64,000 bases of DNA from JAIBJN01 sp963775625 (GCA_963775625.1 CAVZJM010000011.1:1-64000), one strand, 5' to 3'. Positions 52,588-62,186 are shown, numbered from the stretch's first letter. Notes: generated by a model from the letters alone, not told the origin. Translations and numbers: made by a program.

Positions 52588-53592
52588 GTGGCGGACGAGG
52601 AGACCCTCGAGATCGCGGGGCGCCGAGTCACGGTCACGAGCCCGGACAAGGTCTTCTTCTCCGAGCGCGGCGAGACGAAGCTCGATCTCGTGCACTACTA
52701 CCTCTGCGGTCGCCGAGCCGTTCCTGGGCGCCTCCGGCGGTCGCCCGGCCCTGATGCAGCGCTTCCCCGGCGGCGCCGAGGGGAAGTCGTTCTTCCAGAA
52801 GCGCGTCCCCAAGGGCGCCCCGGAGTGGCTGGAGACGACGACCGTCTCGACGCCGAACGGCACACCTCGCGCGCGCTCGTGCTCGCCGACACGGCGCACG
52901 TCATCTGGGCGGTGAATCTCGCCTGCCTGGGCTTTCACGTCTGGCCCTACCTGGCAGACCGCCCCGAGGCGACCGACGAGCTGCGCCTCGACCTCGACCC
53001 GCAGCCCGGGGTCGGCTTCGAGGAGATTCGCGCTGCCGCAGCCGAGACCCGCCGGCTGCTCGACGAGCTCGGAATCGTCGGCTACCCGAAGACGACGGGG
53101 AACCGCGGACTCCACGTCTACGCCCGGCTCGAGCCGCGCTGGAACTCCTACGACGTCCGGCGCGCCGCCGTCGCGGCCGCCCGTGAGCTGGAGCGGCGCG
53201 TCCCAGAGCTGATCACCGCGTCCTGGTGGAAGGAGGAGCGCGGCAAGCGCGTCTTCGTCGACTACAACCAGAACGCGCCGCACAAGACCGTCTTCGGGGC
53301 GTGGTCGGTGCGCGCCCGCCCCGGCGCCCAGGTGTCGGCGCCGCTCGCCTGGGAGGAGATCGACTCGGTCCACCCCGACGAGCTGACGATCGCAAGCGTG
53401 CCTGATCGGCTCGCGTCGCGCGGAGACCCGTGGGAGGGGATGAACGAGCAGCCCCAGTCCCTCGAGCCGCTCCTGGAGCTCCACGAGAGCGACCGGGCCG
53501 CGGGCCTCATGGACGCCCCGTGGCCGCCCGTCTATCCGAAGCAGCCGGACGAGCCGCCGCGGGTCGCCCCGAGCCGCGCCCGCAAGCAGTGA
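52588..53592 (+). pseudogene. Stand-alone LigD-type polymerase/primase, with two compensating frameshifts
   Basis: The archaeo-eukaryotic primase-like polymerase domain of LigD, without ligase or nuclease domains. The N-terminus (VTVTSPDKVFFSERGETKLD, LVHYYL) is followed by a shift near 52702-52706 (extra T). The next 50 residues (PALMQRFPGGAEGKSFFQKR, APEWLETTTVSTPNGT) lie in another frame, and a second shift near 52860-52868 (missing base) returns to SRALVLADTAHVIWAVN. The catalytic DLDP and PKTTGNRGLHVYARLEP and VFVDYNQNAPHKTVFG are intact. Total length stays a multiple of three. Indels are likely sequencing errors. Role: end joining with Ku and a ligase encoded elsewhere. GTG start at 52588. 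Confidence 0.82.
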
Positions 53593-53665
53593 ATCCGGAC
53601 GGCTGTCGACAAGTGCGGCTCCCGTTCGTCGTGTTGAATGGAGGCAAAACGAGAAAGGAGACGCG

Positions 53666-54040
53666 ATGGCAGGACAGATGGTTCACGTTGAGATTCCGGC
53701 CGGTGACACGGCGAAGGCGCGCGAGTTCTGGGGCTCTCTCTTCGGCTGGGAGTGGCAGACGTTCGAGGGGAGCCCGACGGAGTACCACATGACCCGGTTC
53801 TCCGAGACGACCGGCGGAGCGATCTACGCTCCCGATCCTCCGGAGAAGCGCGGAGCGCGGGTCTACTTCGACATCGACGACATCAACGCGGGCAACGCAC
53901 GCGTGAATGAGCTCGGCGGGGAGGCGGGAGAGGCGATGCCTGTCCCGGGCATGGGCTGGTTCTCCTTGTGCACGGACACGGAGGGCAACGAGTTCGGCCT
54001 CTGGCAGACCGATCCCGAGACGCCCGCGCCGGGACGGTAG
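53666..54040 (+). CDS. VOC (glyoxalase-like) family protein
   Basis: A 124-aa single-module VOC protein. It has VHVEIPAGDTAKAREFWGSL, FGWEWQTF and YFDIDDINAGNARVNELGGE, and ends FSLCTDTEGNEFGLWQTDP. His and Glu in VHVE and NEFGLWQ are the usual metal-ligand positions. Members range from dioxygenases to resistance proteins, so no reaction can be assigned. ATG 53666 follows AGAAAGGAGACGCG. A gap of 220 bases follows with no gene. Confidence 0.85.
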   Translation: MAGQMVHVEIPAGDTAKAREFWGSLFGWEWQTFEGSPTEYHMTRFSETTGGAIYAPDPPEKRGARVYFDIDDINAGNARVNELGGEAGEAMPVPGMGWFSLCTDTEGNEFGLWQTDPETPAPGR

Positions 54041-54260
54041 CGACCTTCCGTCGCCTAGGCGAAGGTCTCTGGAGCACGCGCTTCACGGTCTCCATGAGCG
54101 TCCGCACCTGCTCCGGGGCGTCGGGCGGCGGCCCTCCGAGGCCCGCGACTCGTCCATCTGCCTCTTCCTCCGGAGCCGATGGCTCCGCGCCGGATCGAAG
54201 GAATCGCGATACTCCCCCCGTCGCACCCAGTAGCGACGACTCGAGAAAGGAGCACGAGGA

Positions 54261-54656
54261 TTGTTGTTCGCAGCTGACTATCCGTTCCTGGAAGTCCTCT
54301 GGACGATGTTCGTGATCTTCGCGTGGGTGATCTGGTTCTGGCTCCTGATCACCGTGTTCGCGGATCTCTTCCGCCGGCACGACATCGGCGGAGGCAAGAA
54401 GGTCGTCTGGATCATCTTCGTCATCATCACGCCGTTCCTGGGTGTGTTCGTGTACCTGATCTCCCAGGGCCACTCGATGGCGGAGCGCAACGAGAAGCAG
54501 ATGCGCGCGCAACAGGCGCACATGGACGACTACGTCAAGTCCGTCGCCGGAAGCGGCGGGTCGGCAGCGGAGATCGAGAAGGCGAAGCAGCTGCTCGACA
54601 GCGGCGCGATCTCGCAGTCCGAGTACGACGCGATCAAGGCCAAGGCGCTGTCGTAG
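54261..54656 (+). CDS. Small membrane protein with SHOCT domain
   Basis: A 131-aa protein. Two N-terminal hydrophobic segments (about residues 11-34 and 46-68) form a PLDc_N-like membrane unit, followed by a charged linker and a C-terminal SHOCT motif (IEKAKQLLDSGAISQSEYDA). TTG at 54261 is the likely start after GGAGCACGAGGA. SHOCT domains oligomerise in stress-related envelope proteins. It ends at a strong hairpin shared with the convergent lipoprotein gene. Confidence 0.8.
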   Translation: MLFAADYPFLEVLWTMFVIFAWVIWFWLLITVFADLFRRHDIGGGKKVVWIIFVIITPFLGVFVYLISQGHSMAERNEKQMRAQQAHMDDYVKSVAGSGGSAAEIEKAKQLLDSGAISQSEYDAIKAKALS

Positions 54657-54663
54657 GCATGCT

Positions 54664-54702
54664 CGGCTTCGGGGCGGAGCCGCGAGGCTCGCCCCGAAGC
54701 CG
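54664..54702. terminator. Bidirectional hairpin terminator
   Basis: CGGCTTCGGGGC (54664-54675) pairs perfectly with GCCCCGAAGCCG (54691-54702), and the inner GGAGCC/GGCTC extends the stem. It lies exactly between the convergent stops at 54656 and 54709, so it should end transcription both ways despite having no long T-tract. Confidence 0.7.
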
Positions 54703-54708
54703 GCCGGA

Positions 54709-56112
54709 TCATCTCTGGAGCACGAGGCCGGCGAGGATCCCTCGAAGCTGCTGGGCGGAGCTCGCCATGGCGGTGAAACGTTCGTCCGCAATCGCGCCGT
54801 TCAGCTCTTCGAGCTCGATGTTGAGGCGGGCCAGATCGGCCTCCGTCAACGTGTGCTGGATCCGGTCTCGGATGTAGTCGAGGCTGAAGAAGTCGCCGTT
54901 TGCAGCGGCCGCGTCGCCCGCCTCCGCGTCGACCAGGAGCTGAGCGGCCCACAGGTCGAAGCGGGCCAGGTCGATCTCGGTCGCCGGACGATGGCGGAGC
55001 TGCAGGTCGAGGCTCCACCGGGCCACGTCGATCGCGGCCTGACGAGCCTCGGGTGCGTTGCGGCTCCGGACGCCGTCCGCGAGCGCCTCGAGCGCCCGGC
55101 TCAGCTGCGGCCCGAGCCGGTCGGGCACCTCGCCGGCCTTGACGATCTCCCACGCTGCGGCCGTCTCCTCGACTGCGGTCCGGGCCGCCTTCCAGTCACC
55201 CGACCCTGCCGCGGCGAAGACGTCGTCCGCGCCGCCCTCCAACGCGTCGAGCTCCGGCGGCGTGGGCTCCGAGAGCGCGTCAGTCGGCACCGCCAGCGCG
55301 AGCGCCTCGACGTCACCCCCGCCGGCGGTGAAGAACTCCCCGTAGCCGGGCGCGAAGCTCTTGCTCTCCGTCGCGCCGTCCATGTGGAGCTCCTCGATCA
55401 CGAGGCCGCCCTCCACCGGGCCCAGAGGGCCGTCGAGCGTCCGGCCGACGGCCTTGACCGTGACTTCCTCGAACACGAAGCCGGGAATGTTCTCGGGCCG
55501 GTAGACGTCCCCGACCTGGGGGTCGGCGGGCATGATCATCGCCGCCGGGCCGTCCTTGCCGGCGATCCACGTGCCGTGCGTGTCGACGATGGCGCCGTCG
55601 GCGAAGTTGAAGACGTCCTCGCCGAAGTACCAGACCGCGCCGGCATCGTCCTGGGCGTAGAAGTCGTACGCCACCTCGTGGATGCGCCCGCCGAGATAGG
55701 CGACGTACTGGGAGACGAGCACCTCCACCGGCTGACCCTGCCACTCGATGATCCTCGTCTCGGGCAGCAGCGTCACCTCGGTGCGAAACGGCTCGCCGTC
55801 GACACGCCCGAGCAGGAGCACCGATTCCTGCCGGGAGACCGGGAAGAGCGGGTTGGTGACGTTGCTGGGATCGGAGAACGTCGGCACGAGGAGATCGACC
55901 CGCTCGCCTTCCGGGGCAACGGCCAGGCCCTCCACGGACGGCTGGGGAATAGTCTCCTGCGCGACGGCCTCCTGGGTGACGGTCTCCTCCGCTCCGGTTT
56001 CCGAAGCCGACCCGTCCCCGCCGGTGCAGCCGCCGGTGCCGAGCGTGACGGCGAGAAGCGCGGCCGCCGCCGCCGCGAATCGCCGTGATCTGGGTAGTCG
56101 TTGTCGAAGCAT
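54709..56112 (-). CDS. Exported lipoprotein, unknown function
   Basis: A 467-aa lipoprotein. The signal (FAAAAAALLAVTLGTGGC) gives a lipid-anchored Cys followed by a Ser/Glu/Thr-rich linker. The body has FPVSRQESVLLLGRVDGEPF and YDFYAQDDAGAVWYFGEDVF, and a helical C-terminal domain of about 170 residues (from PPELDALEGGADDVF) that resembles a helical bundle of regulators or iron/copper-handling proteins. No enzyme motif is recognised. ATG at 56112 follows GGAGGTCCCGAG; a longer frame to 56145 lacks support. Divergent from the M20 peptidase gene. Confidence 0.75.
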   Translation of the reverse strand: MLRQRLPRSRRFAAAAAALLAVTLGTGGCTGGDGSASETGAEETVTQEAVAQETIPQPSVEGLAVAPEGERVDLLVPTFSDPSNVTNPLFPVSRQESVLLLGRVDGEPFRTEVTLLPETRIIEWQGQPVEVLVSQYVAYLGGRIHEVAYDFYAQDDAGAVWYFGEDVFNFADGAIVDTHGTWIAGKDGPAAMIMPADPQVGDVYRPENIPGFVFEEVTVKAVGRTLDGPLGPVEGGLVIEELHMDGATESKSFAPGYGEFFTAGGGDVEALALAVPTDALSEPTPPELDALEGGADDVFAAAGSGDWKAARTAVEETAAAWEIVKAGEVPDRLGPQLSRALEALADGVRSRNAPEARQAAIDVARWSLDLQLRHRPATEIDLARFDLWAAQLLVDAEAGDAAAANGDFFSLDYIRDRIQHTLTEADLARLNIELEELNGAIADERFTAMASSAQQLRGILAGLVLQR

Positions 56113-56203
56113 CTCGGGACCTCCGTTGTCGTTCGTGCAGCCCACCGTAGGAATCCGAGATGAACCGCCAGTGAGACGTGGATGAGGCCCAGATGAGGAG
56201 GGA

Positions 56204-57571
56204 TTGACCGCGACGGGCAGGAGGGCGTACGATCATTTGGCCTTGTCTCGGGTCCTTTCTTCGACCGAGGCCGTCGGCCGTCACATCGAGGCGAACGAGG
56301 ACGCCCTCGTCGAGCTCGTTCGGACGCTGGTTCGCTTCGACACCACGTCGGTCGACCTCTCGCCGGGGTCGGAGAGGACGACGAACGAGGAGGCCGACCT
56401 CCAGGCCTACGTCGGCGACCGCTTGCGCGCGCTGGGCGCCCAGGTCGACCAGTGGGAGCCCGACGCCGCCGAGCTCGCCGGCCACCCGATGCTGCCGCCG
56501 TGGCACCACTGGCGCGGACGGCCGCTGACCGTGGGGACGATCCGCGGTGGCGGCGGCGGACGCAGCCTTGTCGTCAACGGCCACGTCGACGTCGTCGACG
56601 CCGGCGAGCTCTCGCGCTGGACCTCGCCGCCGTTCGCGGCGGAGGTCCGCGATGGGCGCATCTACGGACGCGGGGCGGTCGACATGAAGGGCGGCATCGG
56701 CGCAGCGCTCTTCGCGCTGGAGGCTCTGCACGCCTGCGGCACCCAGCTGGCCGGGGACGTCGTCTTCGAGACGGTGCCCGACGAGGAGACCTGCGCGATG
56801 GGCACGGTCGCGGCGATCGCCCGCGGGTACCGGGCGGACGCCGGGCTCGTGCCGGAGCCGACCCGGCACAACCTCTGGATCGCCACGCGCGGGCTCCTGC
56901 ACGGGACGCTCACGGTCGAGGGCCGCTCGGCCCACGCCGAGATGAACCAGCCGCACTGGCGCGAGGGCGGCGGCGTCAACGCGATCCAGAAGGCGGCCGC
57001 CGTGCTCGCCGGGCTCGACCGCCTGACCGCGGACTGGGCCGAGCGCGAGGACAAGCGCCATCCTCTCCTGGGCACCCCGTCGGTCAACCCGACGATCGTG
57101 CGCGGCGGCAGTTTCATCTCCAACGTCCCCGAGCGCTGCGACGTCGCGCTCAACACGACGTACCTCCCCGGCAACGCCGACGAGCGCGGCTACGGCTCGA
57201 TCCCGCGCGCCGAGATCGAGCAGGCGGTGGCCGCGGCGGCGCGGGCCGACGACTGGCTCGCCGAGCACCCGCCGGCATGGAGCTGGTACACGGACTACCC
57301 GCCGTCCGAGATCGACCCCGGCTCTCCCATCGTCGCGGTGGTGCAGGAGGCCGGCCGCGACCTCGGTGTCGACGTCCGCGCCGAGGGAATCGACACGACG
57401 TACGACGGGGCGCTCCTGACGCTCTTCGCCTCGACTCCCAGCCCTGCGTTCGGCCCTGGAGACCTCACGCGCGCCCACGCTCCCGACGAATGGGTGGGGA
57501 TCGACGAGCTCGTGCTGGGGGCGAAGCTCTACGCGCGCGCGATCTCGCTCTGGTGCGGAGTGGCCGAATGA
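56204..57571 (+). CDS. M20 family metallopeptidase/deacylase (ArgE/DapE type)
   Basis: A 455-aa di-zinc hydrolase. Metal ligands and catalytic residues are visible in SLVVNGHVDVVDAGELSRWT (His, Asp), IYGRGAVDMKGGIGAALFAL (Asp) and FETVPDEETCAMGTVAAIA (Glu-Glu). Dimerisation-domain GRSAHAEMNQPHWREGG follows. Such enzymes cleave N-acyl or N-carbamoyl groups from amino acids. The TTG at 56204 is used as start; a later TTG near 56244 is possible. It is first in a coupled operon (stop overlaps the aminotransferase ATG). Confidence 0.9.
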   Translation: MTATGRRAYDHLALSRVLSSTEAVGRHIEANEDALVELVRTLVRFDTTSVDLSPGSERTTNEEADLQAYVGDRLRALGAQVDQWEPDAAELAGHPMLPPWHHWRGRPLTVGTIRGGGGGRSLVVNGHVDVVDAGELSRWTSPPFAAEVRDGRIYGRGAVDMKGGIGAALFALEALHACGTQLAGDVVFETVPDEETCAMGTVAAIARGYRADAGLVPEPTRHNLWIATRGLLHGTLTVEGRSAHAEMNQPHWREGGGVNAIQKAAAVLAGLDRLTADWAEREDKRHPLLGTPSVNPTIVRGGSFISNVPERCDVALNTTYLPGNADERGYGSIPRAEIEQAVAAAARADDWLAEHPPAWSWYTDYPPSEIDPGSPIVAVVQEAGRDLGVDVRAEGIDTTYDGALLTLFASTPSPAFGPGDLTRAHAPDEWVGIDELVLGAKLYARAISLWCGVAE

Positions 57572-58947
57572 GCGAGCCCGTCTTCGTCCGCGAAGCCGAG
57601 ACGAGCGTCTTCCTGCGCGAGCTCGACCGGCCGTACCCGCTGATCGACCGCGCCGAGGGGGTCTGGCTCTACGACCAGGCCGGCACGGCGTATCTCGACG
57701 CCGTCGGCGGCGGAGCGATGGTGACGAGTCTCGGCTACGGCGTCCCGGAGCTGGTGGAGGCTGCGCGCGCGCAGGCCGCCCGGGTCTCCTTCCTCTACAA
57801 CCAGCAGTTCACGACACAGCCCCAGGAGGAGCTGGCGCGCGAGCTGCTCGCGCTCGCACCGGAGGGCTTCACCCGCGTCCATTTCGTGACGGGAGGCGCC
57901 GAGGCGAACGAGACCGCAGTGCGCCTGGCCCGCAGCTACCACGTCGAGCGCGGCGAGCCCGACCGCTGGCGGATCGTCTCCCCGGCGCAGGCGTATCACG
58001 GCCCGACCGCCGCCACGCTCTCGCTCACCGGGAGGCCGGGCCTGCACCACCACTACGCGCCGTACCTCGCCCAGCACTTGCACATCCCGCCGTCGACCTG
58101 GCGCTTCGATCCCAGCGGCGAGGCGGCGCTCGAGGCGCTCGACCGGGCGCTCGAGGAGGCCGGCCCGGGGACCGTGTCCGCCTTCTTCTGCGAGCCCGTC
58201 AGCGCGGCCGCGCTGCCCGCCTACGCCCCGCCGGCGCGTTTCTGGGAAGGGCTCGGCGCACGTCGCGACGAGCATGGGTTCCTCGTCTGCCTCGACGAGG
58301 TGGTCACCGGCATGGGACGAACGGGGACGTGGTTCGCCGCCGAGCAGCTCCCGATCGTGCCGGATGTGATCACGACCGCCAAGGGGCTCGGCGCCGGTTA
58401 CGCGCCGATCGGGGCGGTGCTCTGCCGCGACGAGGTCTACCGTGCGATCGCCGAAGGGTCACGCGCGTTCGAGCTCGGGCACACCTGGGACGGCGCGCCG
58501 CTCCCATGTGCCGTCGGCCTCGCCGTCATCCGCTACATGCGGGACCACGAGCTCGTCGAGCGCGTGCGCGACGAAGGCCCGCGGCTCCTCGCCGCGCTAC
58601 AGGACGCCCTGGCCGACTGCGAGCTCGTCGCCGAGGTACGCGGCCGCGGTTTCCTCCTGGGCATCGACTACGCCGACCCGCACGACGGGCGGTCGTTCCT
58701 GCCGCCCGAGCTCGGCCTCGCGCGGCGGATCGACGTCGAGGCCCTCGCCCGCGGCCTCGTCGTCTACTCGACGCAGCCGACCCGCGACGGCTACGCGGGC
58801 GACCAGACGCTCGTCGCTCCCGCCTTCACGTCCACCGACGAGGAGCTCTCGCTCGTCGTCGAGCGAATGGCCGAGACGGTGCGGGCCGTCGAGCGGGAGG
58901 CGCTCGTCGAGCTCGCGAGCGACACGACAGTCGGGAGGGCCAGGTGA
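57568..58947 (+). CDS. Class III PLP-dependent aminotransferase
   Basis: A 459-aa omega-type aminotransferase. It has VGGGAMVTSLGYGVPELVEA, VHFVTGGAEANETAVRLARS, LDEVVTGMGRTGTWFAAEQL (Asp binding the PLP ring nitrogen), and the Schiff-base Lys in ITTAKGLGAGYAPIGAVL. GHTWDGAPLPCAVGLAVI and RGRGFLLGIDY are also typical. It moves an amino group from a diamine, beta-alanine-like or omega-amino acid to a keto acid. ATG 57568 overlaps the peptidase stop, and the stop overlaps the FadR-type GTG. Substrate unknown. Confidence 0.92.
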   Translation: MSEPVFVREAETSVFLRELDRPYPLIDRAEGVWLYDQAGTAYLDAVGGGAMVTSLGYGVPELVEAARAQAARVSFLYNQQFTTQPQEELARELLALAPEGFTRVHFVTGGAEANETAVRLARSYHVERGEPDRWRIVSPAQAYHGPTAATLSLTGRPGLHHHYAPYLAQHLHIPPSTWRFDPSGEAALEALDRALEEAGPGTVSAFFCEPVSAAALPAYAPPARFWEGLGARRDEHGFLVCLDEVVTGMGRTGTWFAAEQLPIVPDVITTAKGLGAGYAPIGAVLCRDEVYRAIAEGSRAFELGHTWDGAPLPCAVGLAVIRYMRDHELVERVRDEGPRLLAALQDALADCELVAEVRGRGFLLGIDYADPHDGRSFLPPELGLARRIDVEALARGLVVYSTQPTRDGYAGDQTLVAPAFTSTDEELSLVVERMAETVRAVEREALVELASDTTVGRAR

Positions 58948-59729
58948 CCGTCGCCGCGAGCGAGCGGGCGCTCCGCTTCGAGCGCCTCCAGCAGCCCCGA
59001 GCTCACGAGTCGGTGGCCGAGCAGATCCGGCGCCACATCGAGCTCCGGCTCGTCGGGCCCGGCGAGGCGCTGCCGGCGGAGCGCGAGCTGGCGGCGATGT
59101 TCGGAGTCGGGCGCGCGACGGTTCAGCACGCTCTCCGAGCGCTCGAACGCGACCACCTGGTGGAGACGCGCCGCGGCCGGCTGGGCGGGACGTTCGTCTC
59201 GCGGCCCGCCGACGACGCGAAGGTGATGGAGGAGCTGCTCCTGCGCATCCACCGGCGGCGAGACGAGATCGAGCAGCTCCTCGTCTACCGGTCGCTGCTC
59301 GAGCCCGGCGTCGCGGCGCTGGCGGCGGCGGCGCGGAGCGGCGATGATCTCGGGGCCATGCAACGCGAGCTGGTGCGGATGGCCGGCGCGGCGACGGAGC
59401 TCGACTACATGCGCTCCGACACCGAGTTCCATCTCGCCGTGGCGCGTGCGACCGGCAACGGCTTCCTCGTCGGGGGGATCGAGGAGAGTCGTGCCCGGCT
59501 CAGCGACGTCATCAGCCTGCTCCCCGAGACGGACGCATGGCACAGCCGCCTCTCCGACGAGCACGGCGCGATCCTGGCCGCGGTCGAGCTGGCGGACGAG
59601 GAGGGAGCCGCGGACGCGATGGCGCGGCACGTCGCGGCGAGCAACCAGGGCATCCACGCGATCCTCGAGGCGATCCGCCGGCGGCGCGGGGGTGGGCCTC
59701 TCATCCGTGTGAAAGGAGGAACACCATGA
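58944..59729 (+). CDS. GntR-family regulator (FadR-type ligand domain)
   Basis: A 261-aa regulator. The winged helix reads VAEQIRRHIELRLVGPGEAL, PAERELAAMFGVGRATVQHAL, then RALERDHLVETRRGRLGGTF. The C-terminal all-helical FCD domain has YRSLLEPGVAALAAAA, YMRSDTEFHLAVARATGN, and ends with DEHGAILAAVELADEEGAAD, AMARHVAASNQGIHAI, giving Asp and His metal-ligand positions. GTG at 58944 (GTGA overlap). It sits inside the operon it most likely represses, and its effector should be the operon's substrate or a metabolite of it. Confidence 0.92.
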   Translation: MTVAASERALRFERLQQPRAHESVAEQIRRHIELRLVGPGEALPAERELAAMFGVGRATVQHALRALERDHLVETRRGRLGGTFVSRPADDAKVMEELLLRIHRRRDEIEQLLVYRSLLEPGVAALAAAARSGDDLGAMQRELVRMAGAATELDYMRSDTEFHLAVARATGNGFLVGGIEESRARLSDVISLLPETDAWHSRLSDEHGAILAAVELADEEGAADAMARHVAASNQGIHAILEAIRRRRGGGPLIRVKGGTP

Positions 59730-60520
59730 AGGCGCTGCTCGCACAGCTCGCCTGCCGGATCGGAGACGTCGAAGGGAACACGGCGCGGGCGATCGAGGCG
59801 ATCCGCTCGCATCCGGAGGTGGAGATCGCCGTCTTCCCCGAGCTCTACCTCTGCGGCTACACCTACCGCGACCTCGACGAGCTCGCCCGCGAGCCAGGCT
59901 CCAGCGAGATCAAGGAGATCGCGGCGGCGGCGGCCGAGACGGAGACGGCGGTCGTGATCGGCTTCGCGGAGCGGACGTCGAAGGGCATCGCGAACTCGGC
60001 CGCCTGCATCGACAACGACGGCACCCTCGCCGGCGTCTACCGCAAGACCCATCTCTTCGAGTCCGAGGCGGAGGCCGGGTTCGTCGAGGGCGAGGAGCAG
60101 CTCATCGTCGAGCTTGCAGGCCGCCGCGCCGCACCGCTCATCTGCTTCGACATCGAGTTCCCGGAGCCCGGGCGGCAGGTCGCGCTCGCCGGCGCCGACC
60201 TGCTCGTGACGGCGTCCGCGAACATGGACCCGTTCTACATCGACCATGCCGTCGGGGCGGTCGCCAGGGCGCACGAGAACCGTCTCCCGCACCTGTACGC
60301 CAACCTCGTCGGGAGCGGCGACGGGCTCGTCTTCGTCGGCGCCAGCAGGTCGATCGCTCCCACCGGCGAGATCCTGGCCGAGGCGAGCCGCGACCGGGAG
60401 GAGCTGCTCGTCGTCTCCGTCGCGGAGCTCGGCGGCTTCGACCCCCGCACCGACTACCCCAAGTTCGTGCGTCCTCCCCGGCCCGTCACGGTCCTCGAGA
60501 AGGAGCGCGTCGCCCGCTGA
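59726..60520 (+). CDS. Carbon-nitrogen hydrolase (nitrilase superfamily amidase)
   Basis: A 264-aa amidase with a complete Glu-Lys-Cys triad: Glu in AVFPELYLCGYTY, Lys in GVYRKTHLFESEAE, Cys in APLICFDIEFPEPGRQVALA. Aliphatic and N-carbamoyl amide hydrolases of this size act on putrescine, beta-alanine or short amides. ATG at 59726 follows GAAAGGAGGAACACC and overlaps the regulator stop (ATGA). With the M20 peptidase and aminotransferase it implies stepwise removal of an amide and transfer of the amine. Confidence 0.92.
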   Translation: MKALLAQLACRIGDVEGNTARAIEAIRSHPEVEIAVFPELYLCGYTYRDLDELAREPGSSEIKEIAAAAAETETAVVIGFAERTSKGIANSAACIDNDGTLAGVYRKTHLFESEAEAGFVEGEEQLIVELAGRRAAPLICFDIEFPEPGRQVALAGADLLVTASANMDPFYIDHAVGAVARAHENRLPHLYANLVGSGDGLVFVGASRSIAPTGEILAEASRDREELLVVSVAELGGFDPRTDYPKFVRPPRPVTVLEKERVAR

Positions 60521-60556
60521 TGGCCAACTACCCGTTTTCTCCAGGAGGGATGCCAC

Positions 60557-62182
60557 ATGGCTGAGCACGTTGCGCCCGGTGCGCCGATGGAGGCGCGGGG
60601 CCTCTACGTCAGACAGTCGTCAGGGCTGATCCGGGAGTTCCGGCCGGCCGACGTCTTCGTCTTCAACACGCTCGGGTACGCGACGGGGCTCGTCCTCGCC
60701 GTCGTGCCGACCTTCATGGCCGGCCTCTGGCCCGAGCAGAACGTCCTGCTGGTCGTCGCCATCGGGACGGTGCTGACCCTCAGCAACGCGGCGATGTACG
60801 GCTACCTCGCCGGCATCATGCCCCGATCGGGGGGCGACTACGTCTACCTCTCGCGCGTCGTCCACCCGTCGATCGGGTTCACGGCGAACTGGGGCTTCAC
60901 GTGGTCGCAGTTCCTGGGGCTCGGGCTCTACTCGGCGTTTGCGGTGAACTTCGGGATCGCGATCGCGTTCGCCACCCTCGGGAACGCGATCGGGAACGAC
61001 ACGCTCGTCAACTGGAGCGTGGACGTGAGCGGCGACTGGGCGGTGTTCCTGATCGGGACGGGCATCCTCATGCTCGTCCTGCTCGTGCTCTCGCTCAACA
61101 CCCGAGTTATCCGCAACATCTTCATGATCGGGTTCATCCCGGCTCTCCTGGGCACGTTCGTGACCCTCGGCGTGCTCTTCACGACCTCGAAGGAGGAGTT
61201 CGCGGCCAAGTTCAACGCCTTCATGGCCGAGCGGGCCGACGGGCAGACGTACCAGGGGCTCATCGACCAGGCGTCGAGCGCCGGCTTCTCGGCGGGTGAC
61301 GCGACCTTCATGGGCGCGCTCCTTGCGCTCCCGATCGGCTACTGGATCTACATCGGCTTCACGTACTCGGCCTACATCGGCGGCGAGGTGAAGCAGGCGT
61401 CGAAGACCCAGCCGCGCATGATCATGGCGACGCTCCTCTTCGCGTTCGCGGTGTACATGCTCGCCTTCTGGCGCTACTACGACGTCGTCGGGCAGGACTT
61501 CACGAACTCGGTGGTCTACCTCGGCGACGACTCGGGAATCCCGGTCGCCCCGGTGCTCAACTTCTTCGTCGGGATCATGACCGGCTCGACGGTCCTGAAC
61601 GTGATCATGGGAGTGAGCTTCATCCTCTGGAACGTCCTGCTCCTCTTCGTGATCGCCATGATCTGCACCCGGAACCTCTTCGCCTGGTCGTTCGACGGCG
61701 TAGCGCCGCGACAGCTCGCGACGGTCGGCGAGCGGACGCACGCGCCGTGGGTCGCGGCGATCTTGATCACCGCGATCGCGGTGGTCCTGCTGGCCCTCTA
61801 CGTCTTCACGAGCTTCTTCACGATCGTCGTCAACTACATCGTCATCTTCTCGGTGGCGTTCTGGATGACGAGCTTCGCCGCCATCCTCCTCCCCTACCGG
61901 CGGCCCGACCTCTTCGAGCAGGCGCCGGAGTCGGTCAAGCGGAGGATTGCCGGGATCCCGGTGATCACCCTCCTGGGCGTCGGGAACCTCATTCTCTTCA
62001 CGCTCATCCTGATCGCGTCGTTCGACACGCCGGCGTTCAGCGGGCCCACGGGCAACCGTGCGATCGCCTTCGTCGTCGGCATCTACGTCGCGGGGTTCGT
62101 CCTCTACTACATCTCCCGCGCCGTGCGGCGTCAGCGCGGGGTCGACCTCGACCTGCTCTACAAGGAGATCCCGCCGGAGTAG
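60557..62182 (+). CDS. APC superfamily amino-acid/amine permease
   Basis: A 541-aa transporter with about twelve hydrophobic segments. TLGYATGLVLAVVPTFMAG and IMPRSGGDYVYLSRVVHPSI near the N-terminus match APC permeases (the GGDYVY motif is frequent), and YSAYIGGEVKQASKTQPRM is the inner loop. ATG at 60557 follows CAGGAGGG. It starts 36 bases after the amidase gene, so the operon imports its own substrate. The stop codon lies four bases before copy 2 of the long palindromic element. Confidence 0.92.
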   Translation: MAEHVAPGAPMEARGLYVRQSSGLIREFRPADVFVFNTLGYATGLVLAVVPTFMAGLWPEQNVLLVVAIGTVLTLSNAAMYGYLAGIMPRSGGDYVYLSRVVHPSIGFTANWGFTWSQFLGLGLYSAFAVNFGIAIAFATLGNAIGNDTLVNWSVDVSGDWAVFLIGTGILMLVLLVLSLNTRVIRNIFMIGFIPALLGTFVTLGVLFTTSKEEFAAKFNAFMAERADGQTYQGLIDQASSAGFSAGDATFMGALLALPIGYWIYIGFTYSAYIGGEVKQASKTQPRMIMATLLFAFAVYMLAFWRYYDVVGQDFTNSVVYLGDDSGIPVAPVLNFFVGIMTGSTVLNVIMGVSFILWNVLLLFVIAMICTRNLFAWSFDGVAPRQLATVGERTHAPWVAAILITAIAVVLLALYVFTSFFTIVVNYIVIFSVAFWMTSFAAILLPYRRPDLFEQAPESVKRRIAGIPVITLLGVGNLILFTLILIASFDTPAFSGPTGNRAIAFVVGIYVAGFVLYYISRAVRRQRGVDLDLLYKEIPPE

Positions 62183-62186
62183 TTCA

